Made by a program: the position numbers and the translations under genes. The notes beneath the pieces are model-generated. The model searched no databases and was not told where the DNA came from. It worked only from the letters and a program-made list of their open reading frames with translations. DNA of 64,000 bases from Pseudomonas marginalis (GTDB lineage: Bacteria > Pseudomonadota > Gammaproteobacteria > Pseudomonadales > Pseudomonadaceae), in the NCBI RefSeq assembly GCF_001645105.1, contig NZ_LKEG01000052.1:312508-376507 (forward strand). The letters are read 5' to 3'. Positions 34,767 through 43,977 of this stretch are shown here, piece by piece. Positions within the stretch are counted from its first letter, which is position 1. Every line of letters starts with the position of its first letter.

Positions 34767-37247
34767 TCAAGGGGTACGGCACTGGGCCGCAGCGGTTTCG
34801 TAGTACGACTGGGTGTCAGGCTTGGCCTGCAATTGGTAGTGCACTTCGCACGGTGGCTGCCCTGGCGCCTTGACCCACAGTGACGGTTGCTCCAGCGCGT
34901 TGGTCAGGAATACCTGGCCACCGTCCTGGACCAGGGTGATGAACTCACCGTCGGCACTGTTGACGGAGGCGCCCCTGGGCAGTGGTTTGCCGTCCACGGT
35001 GGTGACGGAGAGCAGGGCGCGGCGTGTCAGGCTGACGCCGAAGTCGACGCGGTCGACGGCACCGCGTCCGGCCGTGATCTGTGCCAGACCGTTGTTGATA
35101 TCGGCATTGCGCGGCAGGGTGCGGGTTTCAACTTCCACGGCGGTGCGGCTGTAGGCCGACACCTGCGGCACGACGGCCTGGCCTTGCCAGTCGGTCCACA
35201 CCGGGCCGCTGGGGGTGTTGACCTTGATCCCGGAAATGTCCGCCACCGACAGCACGGCAAACGTGTCGCGCACCGGGTACGGTGACAATGTCACACCGTC
35301 GCCATGCATCACCACCGCACCGCGGGCGCTGCCTTGATAGCTGTCGCGCTCGGCGTCATCGCGGCTGTAGTTCAGGTCCAACTGGGTATAGCGCGGCAGC
35401 GCCGAAACCCCGAGGCTCGATTGCACTTGCCGGTCACGGGAGTCGCGCTCGACGCCGGCGCGGTAGCTCAGTTGATCATTGAGCTGCTCGTTGAGCCCGA
35501 CACCGATGCGGTGTTCGCCACCGGAGTTGCGCAGCCAGGTGCGGGCGCGACGGTTTTCGCCCAGGGGAATACTCAGGTTCAGGTAGAGGCTGTCGTCGCG
35601 ACCCTGGCTGCCGCTGACTTGCCATTCAGCACTGGCCGACACCGAGACATTGCCGACCCGCGTGCCCCAGGTGGCCAGCGCACGGCTGCTGTTGCGTCCA
35701 TCGAACAAGGTCGATCGCGAGTAGCCGGTGCTGAAGGCGCCCATCCAGGGGTGGGACCAGGCCACGCCGGCGCTTTGCTGGTCGCGATAACGCTGATTGC
35801 GCTCGTCGGCGTAGCGCTCGGCGATGCTTTCTTGTAACTCGCGATAGCCCTCGGTGCGCTGGGATGTGCCGAGGTAGAACGACCAGCGATCGTTCAGCTG
35901 TTGCGACAGCAATAGATCGGTTTGTACGCCTCGTCGTTGTGTGTGGCGGCGCGCGTCGGTAGCGGTCAATGAGGCCTGCACGTCGGCGTTGGTCCACAGT
36001 TGGGTACCCAGGCTGATGCCGGCGGCCTGATAGCTGTCGGCGAGCAAGCTGCCACCGGCCAGGTTCACGCCCGGCAGCACGCCGCCGCTCCAGCCGGCGC
36101 TGACCACCCAGGGCTCGGCGCTTTGGTCGTGGCTGATATCGCGCACTCGGCCCGCCGCTACGGAATACCCGGGCGCGGGCAGGCCCACGCCGAGCATGGC
36201 CGCCGGCACAGTGAAACGGCGCTCGCTGCCGTCTATCTCCTTGACGGTGACTTCGACGTCCGAACGGCTGTCCAGGCGCCTGACATCACTGAGGGAAAAC
36301 GGCCCGGCCGGCACCACCGTGGAGTGGATCAGCGCACCGTTCTGCCGCACCTCCACCTGGGCCTGGCTGTAGGCGATGCCGTCAATGGTCGAGCCCTGGT
36401 TTTCTTCTTGCAGGGCCTGCTCGGTGAGTACCTGCACGCCAGTGATCTGCGCGCCCGCCAGCACCGGGTTGTAGAGGTTGATCTGGCCGGCTTGCAGGAC
36501 CAGTTGCTGCTGGGCAAAGGTGCGCTGGGCGTAGGCCTCCAGGTGGGTGGTGCGCGAGTCGTCGTCCTGCCAGGTTTGTACTTGGCGGCTGCGCACGATC
36601 CAGTCACCGGCGTTGAAGCCGACTTCGGTATTGGCCGAGCCGTAGCGACTGGTTTGATCGCCGTAGTGACTGTACAGCCCGGTCAGGTCGTAGTTGATCA
36701 AGCCGGCGAAGCCACCGGTTTCATAGCCTGAAAAATCCCGCACCACCGGGCGCAAGGCATCGGTGGGTACGATCAGCGAGAGGCCGAGGTTGGCGGTGTC
36801 CTGTTCGATCTGGGTGGTGGGCCAGCGCGTCATGAAATCATGGCAGCGCAGGGTTTCGGCGCTGTCGGGCACTGTGCCGAGCAGGTTGGCTTTATCCAGC
36901 AGCGACTGGTCGAAGCACAGTTCGCCGTCGGCGGTGAAGTGGGCGTTTACCCGTCCTTTCGGGCGGCCGTTGACACTTAACGTGACGGGATGACTGCCGC
37001 CGCCGAAACGCGGGGCCTGGACCAACAGCATGGCCAGTTCCGGGTCGATACCTCGTTGTTGCAGTGTGGTGGCGTCGAAGGTAGCTACCGCTGGCTGGGC
37101 CACGGCCTCTGCCAGCCACAGGACGCCGGCCAGCGGGATGACGGACCGGGTTGCCGGGTGGATCAGGCCACGGCGCAGAGCGCGCGGCCGAATGACGGGC
37201 AAGGCTTCGCCGTCATGGCAAATCATGACTGTGTTCACAGAACTCAC
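34767..37247 (-). CDS. Fimbrial outer-membrane usher protein
   Basis: 826 residues, PapC/FimD family. The N-terminal domain (FDATTLQQRGIDPELA, VNGRPKGRVNAHF, CFDQSLLD) is followed by the barrel with QTSRYGSANTEVGFNAGDWIVRSRQ, PAPGYSVAAG and LNLSIPLGENRR. The C-terminal domains have TTVDGKPLPRGASV, and a cysteine pair near the end closes the protein. It assembles and secretes the DUF1120 subunits. The start is uncertain: the GTG at 37247, the GTG at 37238 (GAGTGAG close upstream) and the ATG at 37226 are all possible. It lies 42 bp after the chaperone. Confidence 0.93.
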   Translation of the reverse strand: MSSVNTVMICHDGEALPVIRPRALRRGLIHPATRSVIPLAGVLWLAEAVAQPAVATFDATTLQQRGIDPELAMLLVQAPRFGGGSHPVTLSVNGRPKGRVNAHFTADGELCFDQSLLDKANLLGTVPDSAETLRCHDFMTRWPTTQIEQDTANLGLSLIVPTDALRPVVRDFSGYETGGFAGLINYDLTGLYSHYGDQTSRYGSANTEVGFNAGDWIVRSRQVQTWQDDDSRTTHLEAYAQRTFAQQQLVLQAGQINLYNPVLAGAQITGVQVLTEQALQEENQGSTIDGIAYSQAQVEVRQNGALIHSTVVPAGPFSLSDVRRLDSRSDVEVTVKEIDGSERRFTVPAAMLGVGLPAPGYSVAAGRVRDISHDQSAEPWVVSAGWSGGVLPGVNLAGGSLLADSYQAAGISLGTQLWTNADVQASLTATDARRHTQRRGVQTDLLLSQQLNDRWSFYLGTSQRTEGYRELQESIAERYADERNQRYRDQQSAGVAWSHPWMGAFSTGYSRSTLFDGRNSSRALATWGTRVGNVSVSASAEWQVSGSQGRDDSLYLNLSIPLGENRRARTWLRNSGGEHRIGVGLNEQLNDQLSYRAGVERDSRDRQVQSSLGVSALPRYTQLDLNYSRDDAERDSYQGSARGAVVMHGDGVTLSPYPVRDTFAVLSVADISGIKVNTPSGPVWTDWQGQAVVPQVSAYSRTAVEVETRTLPRNADINNGLAQITAGRGAVDRVDFGVSLTRRALLSVTTVDGKPLPRGASVNSADGEFITLVQDGGQVFLTNALEQPSLWVKAPGQPPCEVHYQLQAKPDTQSYYETAAAQCRTP

Positions 37248-37289
37248 TCGGGTGTGGGCGCTGGTGGCCCAGGTTAGTGCTTGAGGAGG

Positions 37290-38015
37290 CTAAGGCCGGT
37301 CAGATGTCAGGGGCGCGTCATAGGCGCTGACCGCGAAGCCGTACACGGTGGCGGGTTGAAACCGCACGGTGGTGGCGCCGGTGGCGTTTGCCTGGATCGG
37401 GATGTTTTCCCCAGGCAGCACATAGGCTCGCGGCAGCAGTGCCCTGTTGTCGCCGGGCAACAGTTGCAGCTCCTGAGCCAGGCGCACGACGTAGGGTGTG
37501 TCGTTGTGCACCCACAGTTGGTCACCTTGCAGCGACCATTTCAGGTCGGTCCAGGGTGTGCGGTTGGTGGCCAGGCCTTTGGGGTGCAGGATCACCGGCA
37601 AATTCTGGCGCACCGTGACACCTACACGTGCATGCCCGGCCTTGGCGGGTTTACGGTTGGCAGGTATGCCTTCAAACACCACCCGTTTCAGGCGTTGGGT
37701 GGTCAACGGTTGTTTGGTTTGCAGGATAAACCGCACCAGTTGACTCTTGCCGGGCTCCACCCTGGTCAGGGGCGGGGTCACGAACAGCAAGGGTTCAATG
37801 TCCTGGGGAATGTCCTCGAGGGTGACGTGCAGCAGGGCCAGGTCGGGGTCGGTGTTGGTGACGGCCACCGAGGCTTCACCGGCCTCCTCGTGCACGATCA
37901 CCACCGAGGTGTCCGGCACCATGCCGTCAGCGGCAGCCGGCAGCGTCTGGAAACAGGCCAGCAGCGTGCAACCTGCGGCGCTTAAGCGACGCAGAGTAGT
38001 GAATAAAAGGGTCAT
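37290..38015 (-). CDS. Periplasmic pilus chaperone (PapD-like)
   Basis: 241 residues from the ATG at 38015. Signal peptide, then an Ig-like two-domain chaperone: TSVVIVHEEAGEASVAVTNTDPDLALLHV, the PPLTRVEPGKSQLVRFI subunit-binding strand, and KRVVFEGIPANR in place of the common YR.NLREIP. The second domain has LQGDQLWVHNDTPYVVRLAQELQ. It holds DUF1120 subunits and delivers them to the usher downstream. Confidence 0.92.
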   Translation of the reverse strand: MTLLFTTLRRLSAAGCTLLACFQTLPAAADGMVPDTSVVIVHEEAGEASVAVTNTDPDLALLHVTLEDIPQDIEPLLFVTPPLTRVEPGKSQLVRFILQTKQPLTTQRLKRVVFEGIPANRKPAKAGHARVGVTVRQNLPVILHPKGLATNRTPWTDLKWSLQGDQLWVHNDTPYVVRLAQELQLLPGDNRALLPRAYVLPGENIPIQANATGATTVRFQPATVYGFAVSAYDAPLTSDRP

Positions 38016-38047
38016 GCAGACGTTCTCCAAATAGTCAGTAGCACGGA

Positions 38048-38674
38048 TTACAGGTAACGCAACTCCAGGGTGATCAAGCCGTCCAGGGGCACTTCTTCCT
38101 TCAATGTCAGGTTGTTGGCCGGACTGATCGAGGTGTCCACTCGCAGATTGACCACCAGGTTCCTGAGGGGCACGGGTATCAGGCTGCCCGGTACGGCGAA
38201 AGCCATGAATCTGTTCGGGTAGGCGTTGGGCTCCACGTGCCAGGTGGCGCCTTGGTCGGATGAGATCAAGGTTTGCATCGGTTGTGCGTCGGCTACAGGG
38301 CCGCGCAGCGACAGGGCCACCGAGCCCAGCCGCTCGGTGGGTGCCTGGTGGTTCATGCCCAGCCCGTAGAAAAAATCAGGTGCCAGGGACGAGTCGGCTT
38401 GATTGTCGACGCCCACGAGGGCGAACAGCACCGCTGCGTTGCAACTCACGCCCAGCGCCATGGGGAAACTCGGCAACACGGTGAACTCATCGAGGTTGAG
38501 TCGGCGTGCCGGAATCTTGCCGTGGTCCACCATGCCATCGTCCGACAGTGACACCAGGCAAGCGTTGGGGGTAATCAGGCCTTCAACCTGCAGATCGACG
38601 CCCGAGGCGGCAAAGGTCAACGGCACACCCACGAGCAAAAACGCGAGTACCAGCGAACGGAGAAGCATATTCAT
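38048..38674 (-). CDS. DUF1120 fimbrial-type subunit (copy 5)
   Basis: 208 residues, signal peptide (LRSLVLAFLLVGVPLTFA). Family pattern VEGLITPNACLVSLSDDGMVDHGKIPARRLNLDE, then C-terminal strand PLDGLITLELRYL. It lies just upstream of the chaperone gene, as major pilins often do. Confidence 0.84.
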   Translation of the reverse strand: MNMLLRSLVLAFLLVGVPLTFAASGVDLQVEGLITPNACLVSLSDDGMVDHGKIPARRLNLDEFTVLPSFPMALGVSCNAAVLFALVGVDNQADSSLAPDFFYGLGMNHQAPTERLGSVALSLRGPVADAQPMQTLISSDQGATWHVEPNAYPNRFMAFAVPGSLIPVPLRNLVVNLRVDTSISPANNLTLKEEVPLDGLITLELRYL

Positions 38675-38718
38675 GACGATCAGTTACCTGGCGTGATTCG
38701 GGCTGGGCGGTCGAGGGG

Positions 38719-39339
38719 TTACAGGTAGCGCACGGTCAGTGTTGCGGAGCCGTCGATCGGGATTTCCGTGCCGCCGGGCAGGGCGTCACTGCGATTGATG
38801 ATGGTGTAGACGGTCAGCATCGCGGACAGGTTTTGCACCGGGATGGGGGCGGCAAAGGTGGTCAGGCTGGGAGCGATCATGTAATTGGCAATCCATGCAT
38901 CGTTGATGTCTTGCCAGAACCAACGGTCGCCATCCAGGGAGTAGACGAAGTCAGCGGCCACGGTATCGGCTACGGCCTTGGCGATGGTCAGGTTGAAGTA
39001 ACCCAGTTTCTGGTTGCCGTTGACCAGGCCAATGCCGTAGCCGCCGTGGATGCCTGAGTCGGCACGGTTGTCAGTGGTTTGCAGAGCCATCAGGGTTTGG
39101 GCGTCGCATGCCACGGCCAGGTCGATGGTTTGTGCTTTCAGGTTGGTCGGGGTGGTCGGGTTGAGGTCTTTGAACGAGATCTTGCCGTGGTCGATGGTGC
39201 CGGCGTTGGACAATGTGGGCGTGCAGGCCGAGGGCACGATCAGCCCCTTGACGGTCAGGTCGACGGTAGACGCGGCAGCCGCCCATGGGCTGGCGATAGC
39301 CAGCAGAACAGTAGCGAGGACGCGGGGGGACAGGTTCAT
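38719..39339 (-). CDS. DUF1120 fimbrial-type subunit (copy 4)
   Basis: 206 residues, signal peptide ending AAA (near 23). Family pattern VKGLIVPSACTPTLSNAGTIDHGKISFKDLNP with the second cysteine in VACDAQTLMAL, and C-terminal PIDGSATLTVRYL. It is very similar to copies 1 and 3 in the first third of the protein, which indicates tandem duplication. Confidence 0.84.
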   Translation of the reverse strand: MNLSPRVLATVLLAIASPWAAAASTVDLTVKGLIVPSACTPTLSNAGTIDHGKISFKDLNPTTPTNLKAQTIDLAVACDAQTLMALQTTDNRADSGIHGGYGIGLVNGNQKLGYFNLTIAKAVADTVAADFVYSLDGDRWFWQDINDAWIANYMIAPSLTTFAAPIPVQNLSAMLTVYTIINRSDALPGGTEIPIDGSATLTVRYL

Positions 39340-39394
39340 TTCAGTGGGTCTCCAGGGATACAGGGGGTTGGGTGAAACGCTTGCGAGCTCGGGC

Positions 39395-40015
39395 TCAGAG
39401 GTAATGCACGGCGATGGTGGCGCTGCCGTCGATGATCATCTCTTGAGCCACGGGCAGGTTCTGGGTGGGGTGGATATAGGTGCGGATCGACAGGTCCATG
39501 CTCAGGTTTTGGACCGGGACCGGAATGCGTGGGCCAGCCACGTCGCCGACCGACAGGAAGAAGTCCCACATATCGCTGTCGTCGGCGCTTTGCCAGGTTG
39601 TGCCGCTGTCCCAGGACATCAGCATTCTGGGCGTCTCACCATCGGCGAGGACGTTGTCGTAGACCAGCGAATAGGCGCCCAGCTTTTTACCGTCGACCAG
39701 GCCGATGCCATAGTTGTAGGGACCGATTCCGGACGCCTTGCGATTGTCGGTAGGCATCAGCGCGAGCAGGGTTTTTGCTTCGCAATCCACTGACAGCTGC
39801 ACGGAGATGGGCGGCAGGTAAGTGATGGCGGTGGGTTTGAGGTCGCCCACCGAAATCTTGCCGTGGTCGACAAGGCCTACGCTCGACAAGGAGGGGGTGC
39901 AGGCCGAGGGCACGATCAGCCCCTTGACCGTCAGGTCGGTGGTGGAGGCGGCGAGTGCCGGTGCGGCGAAGCCGATCATCAGGCAAGAGCTGAGCAGGCG
40001 CGATAGTGGTTTCAT
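39395..40015 (-). CDS. DUF1120 fimbrial-type subunit (copy 3)
   Basis: 206 residues, signal peptide ending APALA. Family pattern VKGLIVPSACTPSLSSVGLVDHGKISVGDLKP, cysteine in VDCEAKTLLALMPTDNRK, C-terminal strand IDGSATIAVHYL. It lies in the same transcript direction with gaps of about 40-55 bp to its neighbours. Confidence 0.84.
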   Translation of the reverse strand: MKPLSRLLSSCLMIGFAAPALAASTTDLTVKGLIVPSACTPSLSSVGLVDHGKISVGDLKPTAITYLPPISVQLSVDCEAKTLLALMPTDNRKASGIGPYNYGIGLVDGKKLGAYSLVYDNVLADGETPRMLMSWDSGTTWQSADDSDMWDFFLSVGDVAGPRIPVPVQNLSMDLSIRTYIHPTQNLPVAQEMIIDGSATIAVHYL

Positions 40016-40053
40016 GGTGAGCAGGGTCCAGGGTAGGGAGAACGGATCAGGGA

Positions 40054-40677
40054 TTACAGGTAACGCAATTGAACAGTCACGTGACCGTCCAGTGGGACTT
40101 CGTCGACCAGGGTCAGGCTGTCGGAGCGCGCGATCATGGTGTTGAGGCGCACGTCGGCATCCAGCTCCTGCACGGCGATCGGGGTGAGGCTGCCTGTGGC
40201 CGAGGCCACGGCGGTCATCGCGGTGTGACCCAAATAGGTGCCTTCGACCCAGGTGGCGCCGCCATCGGTAGACACGATGGTGCGCACGGCTTCGGTGTCG
40301 GCCACCGCTGTAGAAAGCCTCAGTGAGGCGCTGCCGAGTTTTTCGTCGTTGGCCGTCATCCCCAGGCCATGAAACCGGTCCTGAATGGCTGAGGTGCCTT
40401 CACGGTTATCCAAGGTGCTCAGGCTGAAAAGTGTCGGCCCGTCACAGCGCACATTCAGGCGCATCACCTGACGCTGCAGAGAGGTGTGGGTGTCTGGGTT
40501 GAGGTCGCGGGCGGCTACTTTGCCGTGGTCGATCACGCCGCCGCCGGACAGGCTGGGGCTGCAAGCGCTCGGAATAATCAGGCCGGTCACGGCCAAGTCG
40601 GTGCTGCTGGCGGCCTCGGTTTGCGACGTCACGCCAATCAGCAAGGTGACCACTAGGGTCGAAGTACGAACATCCAT
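40054..40677 (-). CDS. DUF1120 fimbrial-type subunit (copy 2)
   Basis: 207 residues, signal peptide ending TEA (about 22). Family pattern VTGLIIPSACSPSLSGGGVIDHGKVAARDLNPD, second cysteine in VRCDGPTLFSL, C-terminal strand PLDGHVTVQLRYL. Predicted exported subunit of the same pilus system. Confidence 0.84.
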   Translation of the reverse strand: MDVRTSTLVVTLLIGVTSQTEAASSTDLAVTGLIIPSACSPSLSGGGVIDHGKVAARDLNPDTHTSLQRQVMRLNVRCDGPTLFSLSTLDNREGTSAIQDRFHGLGMTANDEKLGSASLRLSTAVADTEAVRTIVSTDGGATWVEGTYLGHTAMTAVASATGSLTPIAVQELDADVRLNTMIARSDSLTLVDEVPLDGHVTVQLRYL

Positions 40678-40710
40678 ATTCGGTGATGCCTCGGGTTGAG
40701 GAAAAAGGGC

Positions 40711-41337
40711 TTAGAGGTATTTCACTTCAAGGGTGGCGCTGCCATCGATCGGCACTTCGTTGGTCAGGTCCAGTCCTGAGGCGGGCGCGATACGCGTCGA
40801 GACCTTGAGGTCGGCGGTCAGGTCTTTGATCGGGATCGGCGCCCAGTTGCCGCCGGACTGATTGCCAAAGCTGGCCAGGTTCAGGGTCGACCAGACATCG
40901 CCGCCCATCGCGTCCCAGGTTTTACCGTCGTCGACGGACTTGAGCGTGGTGGCGGCGGCGGTATCGGCCGAAGCGTTCAGCAGCTCCAGGGTGTAATGGC
41001 CCAGCGGCTGATTGCCGTTGATCAGGCCCAGGCCAAAGCCGTTCGGATTCGTGCTGCCGACGCTGTTTTCGATGCCCTTCAAGGCAAACAGGGTTTGCGC
41101 GTCACAGTTCACAACCATCTGCAGCGTGCTGGCGGGGAGCAGGGTCTGGTCGGTGGCACTCAGGTCCTTGGCCGAGATTTTTCCATGGTCCACCACGCCA
41201 CCGCCGGACAGGCCGGGCGTGCAGGCGCTGGGTGTGATCAGCCCGGTGACGGTGAGGTCCACGCTGCTTGCCGCAAAGGTATGCCAAGGGGACCAGGCCA
41301 TTAAGGTGGCGGCAACTACGGTCAGGGTCTTTCTCAT
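40711..41337 (-). CDS. DUF1120 fimbrial-type subunit (copy 1, promoter-proximal)
   Basis: 208 residues from the ATG at 41337 (MRKTLTVVAATLMAW), signal peptide ending TFA. Family pattern VTGLITPSACTPGLSGGGVVDHGKISAKDLSA, cysteine in VVNCDAQTLFALKG, C-terminal strand PIDGSATLEVKYL. It is the first gene of the cluster, so the most strongly expressed subunit if one promoter drives the unit. It is divergent from the Rec-Hpt gene across an AT-rich spacer. Confidence 0.85.
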   Translation of the reverse strand: MRKTLTVVAATLMAWSPWHTFAASSVDLTVTGLITPSACTPGLSGGGVVDHGKISAKDLSATDQTLLPASTLQMVVNCDAQTLFALKGIENSVGSTNPNGFGLGLINGNQPLGHYTLELLNASADTAAATTLKSVDDGKTWDAMGGDVWSTLNLASFGNQSGGNWAPIPIKDLTADLKVSTRIAPASGLDLTNEVPIDGSATLEVKYL

Positions 41338-41728
41338 TTTTTGATGATTTCCGGTGCAAGGCCGTGGGCATTTCCCCAGGCGATAACGTTCGCGTTCACT
41401 GGGAGGCGGGTGTCCGTCCAAGAGGCCTCAAACACCAAGAGAGCGAGGGTCCCTCGAAGGACGCCGGGGAATTTATCGGGTGCCTGTACTACGGGGAATA
41501 CAACAAATACGACAATGGTTCGTGGCGACTCCGGCTGTCAGATAAAGACGTATTTATGCGTAAGGAGGGAATATTTCGTAGTTGTTGCATGGTTAAAAAA
41601 TAATCCAAAAGAATATTATTTGACTAAATATGTAATCCATTTGAGTTGTTTTTTCGGGTTGTCGCGGCTGCACAGTGCACCTGCGTAATGGCTCATTCCT
41701 GGCCGGTCCACTCCGTAACGAGGTCATC
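41338..41728. other. AT-rich divergent promoter region
   Basis: About 390 bp between the pilus cluster and the Rec-Hpt gene. The part 41480-41660 is clearly richer in A+T than anything else nearby, as is common for promoters silenced by H-NS-like proteins (MvaT in Pseudomonas). I see no gene; TTGACT and TATGTAAT strings are present but no promoter can be fixed. Confidence 0.5.
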
Positions 41729-42559
41729 ATGCAGCCAGGTAGCCCACCCGGTGGGAACGCAGGGTCTGCGTCACTGCCGTTCGGCCCAATGACCTCTGGG
41801 CCTAAGGGATTGAGCGTGTTGGTGGTGGAAGATCATCCGGCCTATCGGATGCTGTTGGGGGGGATGCTGCATAAGCTGGGGTTTACCAGGGAAGTGGTGA
41901 ACGACGGGCAGGCCGCTTTGACGGCGATGACCGACAGGCATTTCGACCTGATCCTCACCGACTGCCAGATGCCGGTCATGGACGGCTATGCCCTGGCCCG
42001 TGAGGTACGCCGTCGTGAGCACCTGGCCCACACCGCGCCGGTGCCGATCATTGCCCTGACCTCGACCCTTGAGGCTGCCCAGATACATCGCTGCCTGGAG
42101 GCCGGCATCAATGCCTGGCTGGTCAAGCCGTTGACCTTGATACAACTGCGCGAAATCCTGACCTTATGGGTGCCCCTGGCGGACACCCAGCGACCCGAGC
42201 CGGTTGCTCAAGACGTGCCCATCACCTGGCCCGCCCGCGCGACCCTGATAGAAACCTTTGGCTGTGCGGCAGTGGTAGAGCGCATGGTGGGGTGCTTGTT
42301 GGAGGAGGCGCAGGCGGATCTGGCAGCCTTGGACGACGCCCTCCTTAAACAGGATGCGACGGCGACGAGCCGGCACTTGCATCGGTTGGTGGGCGGTCTT
42401 GCCTTTTTGGGGGCCGGGCAATTGGAGGACCGCGGCGCCCACTTGATCACTGCGGTGGCATGTGAGGGCGTCGCGGCGAACTCGCGCTCACTTGGGCTTT
42501 TATACGCCGACTTGCGGCGTTACCTGCTGCGCCTGGCCGAGCTATGGCCTCAGGTTTAG
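41729..42559 (+). CDS. Receiver-Hpt phosphorelay protein
   Basis: 276 residues from the ATG at 41729 with GAGG upstream. The receiver domain has VLVVEDHPAYRMLL, phospho-acceptor Asp in LILTDCQMPVMDG, ALTST and VKPL. A C-terminal Hpt domain has the phosphorylatable His in HRLVGGLAFLGAGQLE. There is no kinase or output domain. It probably relays phosphate between a hybrid kinase elsewhere and a response regulator, most likely the next gene. Its position beside the chaperone-usher cluster suggests it controls it. Confidence 0.87.
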   Translation: MQPGSPPGGNAGSASLPFGPMTSGPKGLSVLVVEDHPAYRMLLGGMLHKLGFTREVVNDGQAALTAMTDRHFDLILTDCQMPVMDGYALAREVRRREHLAHTAPVPIIALTSTLEAAQIHRCLEAGINAWLVKPLTLIQLREILTLWVPLADTQRPEPVAQDVPITWPARATLIETFGCAAVVERMVGCLLEEAQADLAALDDALLKQDATATSRHLHRLVGGLAFLGAGQLEDRGAHLITAVACEGVAANSRSLGLLYADLRRYLLRLAELWPQV

Positions 42560-42742
42560 TGAAGGAAGTTTCCCTCATCTTTGTAGTTCTATTCTGTAGG
42601 TGGCGTCTGTTTTTTCTGTGGGCCTAAAGTCGGGTTTCACTGATTGCTGGCTGAGGCCCGGAAACCGCCAATTTCGGCGGTTGTGGCTGAAAGCCATCAG
42701 CGCTATTTTGCCCGGACTCAATTGGCGATCCTGGTGGTGCCC

Positions 42743-43378
42743 ATGCTTCGCGTAATTATTGCTGACGATCATCCCATCGTACGTATTGGTCAAAAAGTGG
42801 TCATTGAGGCCAACGGAAAGTGCAAAGTCGTGGGGGAGGCCGATGGGCCCGATCAATTGCTGGCGCTGGTCCAGCGCACACCCTGCGACGTCTTGGTGAC
42901 GGATTTTGCCATGCCGGGTAATCAACAGGCGGATGGCTACGGGTTGTTGGGCTTGCTGCATCGACAACACCCCGATTTGCCGGTGATTCTGGTCACCATG
43001 TTCGCCAACGTTGCCACGCTGAGGTCCTCGTTCTCCCATGGCGCGCGCGCCATCGTTGCCAAGAGTGCATCGGCCAGGGAACTGCCGCTGGCGATCAAGG
43101 CCGTGTGTGAGGGGCACACCTTTGTCAGCGAATGCCTGCGATTGCAACTTGAGGAGGCGGGTGTCGGTGACCAGCAGGGTATGCCGCAATTGTCCGGCAA
43201 GGAGCGCGAGGTGGTGCGCATGCTCGCCAGTGGCATGACCGTCAGCCAGATCGCGGCGCGGGTCAACCGCAGTATCTCGACCATCAGCAAGCAGAAAAGC
43301 ACCGCGATGAGCAGGCTGTGCATTTCCACCGATGTCGATTTGTTCGCCTATGCGCGCAGCAGTGGCATGGTGCCCTGA
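42743..43378 (+). CDS. LuxR/FixJ-type response regulator
   Basis: 211 residues from the ATG at 42743 (MLRVIIADDHPIVRIG). The receiver carries the Asp in VLVTDFAMPGN, TMFAN and KSAS. The C-terminal LuxR HTH is LSGKEREVVRMLASGMTVSQIAARVNRSISTISKQKSTAM. The PGNQQADGYGLL insert resembles RcsB/BvgA-type regulators that govern fimbrial genes. It is co-oriented with the Rec-Hpt gene 180 bp upstream. Confidence 0.9.
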   Translation: MLRVIIADDHPIVRIGQKVVIEANGKCKVVGEADGPDQLLALVQRTPCDVLVTDFAMPGNQQADGYGLLGLLHRQHPDLPVILVTMFANVATLRSSFSHGARAIVAKSASARELPLAIKAVCEGHTFVSECLRLQLEEAGVGDQQGMPQLSGKEREVVRMLASGMTVSQIAARVNRSISTISKQKSTAMSRLCISTDVDLFAYARSSGMVP

Positions 43379-43469
43379 GGCGGGCTATTTACCTGGCGAA
43401 TGTCAGTAGCCTTGGCGGCGTTGACGGCTTATCGTGCGCCTACTCTTTTTCCTCACGCGGAGCCTGCCC

Positions 43470-43940
43470 ATGAGTGATGCCCATAACGCCTTGATCAGCG
43501 AGTTTTACACGGCCTTTCAGCGCCTGGATGCCGAAGCCATGGCCGCCTGCTACACCGATGATGTGGTGTTCAGCGACCCGGCGTTTGGCGAGCTGCGTGG
43601 CCGTGATGCCGGTGATATGTGGCGCATGCTCACCACGCGGGCCAAGGACTTTTCCCTGACGTTCGACCACGTGCGCAGCGACGAGACCACCGGCAGCGCG
43701 CACTGGGTGGCGACTTACCTGTTCAGCGCCACCGGCAATACGGTGGTCAACGATATCGGCGCGCGGTTTGTGTTTCGCGACGGCAAGATCTGCGAACACC
43801 ACGACCACTTCGACCTGTGGCGTTGGTCGCGCCAGGCGTTGGGTGTAAAGGGGCTGTTGCTGGGCTGGTCACCTGCGCTGAAAAACGCCGTGCGCGCGCA
43901 GGCGCTCAAAGGGCTGAGGGCATTCCAGGCCAGTCGTTGA
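43470..43940 (+). CDS. NTF2-like / SnoaL-type protein
   Basis: 156 residues from the ATG at 43470 with CGGAG seven bases upstream. Nuclear-transport-factor-2-like fold: ISEFYTAFQRLDAEAMAACYTDDVVFSDPAFGEL, then FVFRDGKICEHHDHFDLWRW. Such proteins include ketosteroid isomerase-like enzymes and binding proteins; the substrate is unknown. It lies 38 bp before the GIY-YIG gene. Confidence 0.85.
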   Translation: MSDAHNALISEFYTAFQRLDAEAMAACYTDDVVFSDPAFGELRGRDAGDMWRMLTTRAKDFSLTFDHVRSDETTGSAHWVATYLFSATGNTVVNDIGARFVFRDGKICEHHDHFDLWRWSRQALGVKGLLLGWSPALKNAVRAQALKGLRAFQASR

Positions 43941-43977
43941 TAAGATTGGCACTCTTCTGGTTTGCCGACATTGACCC

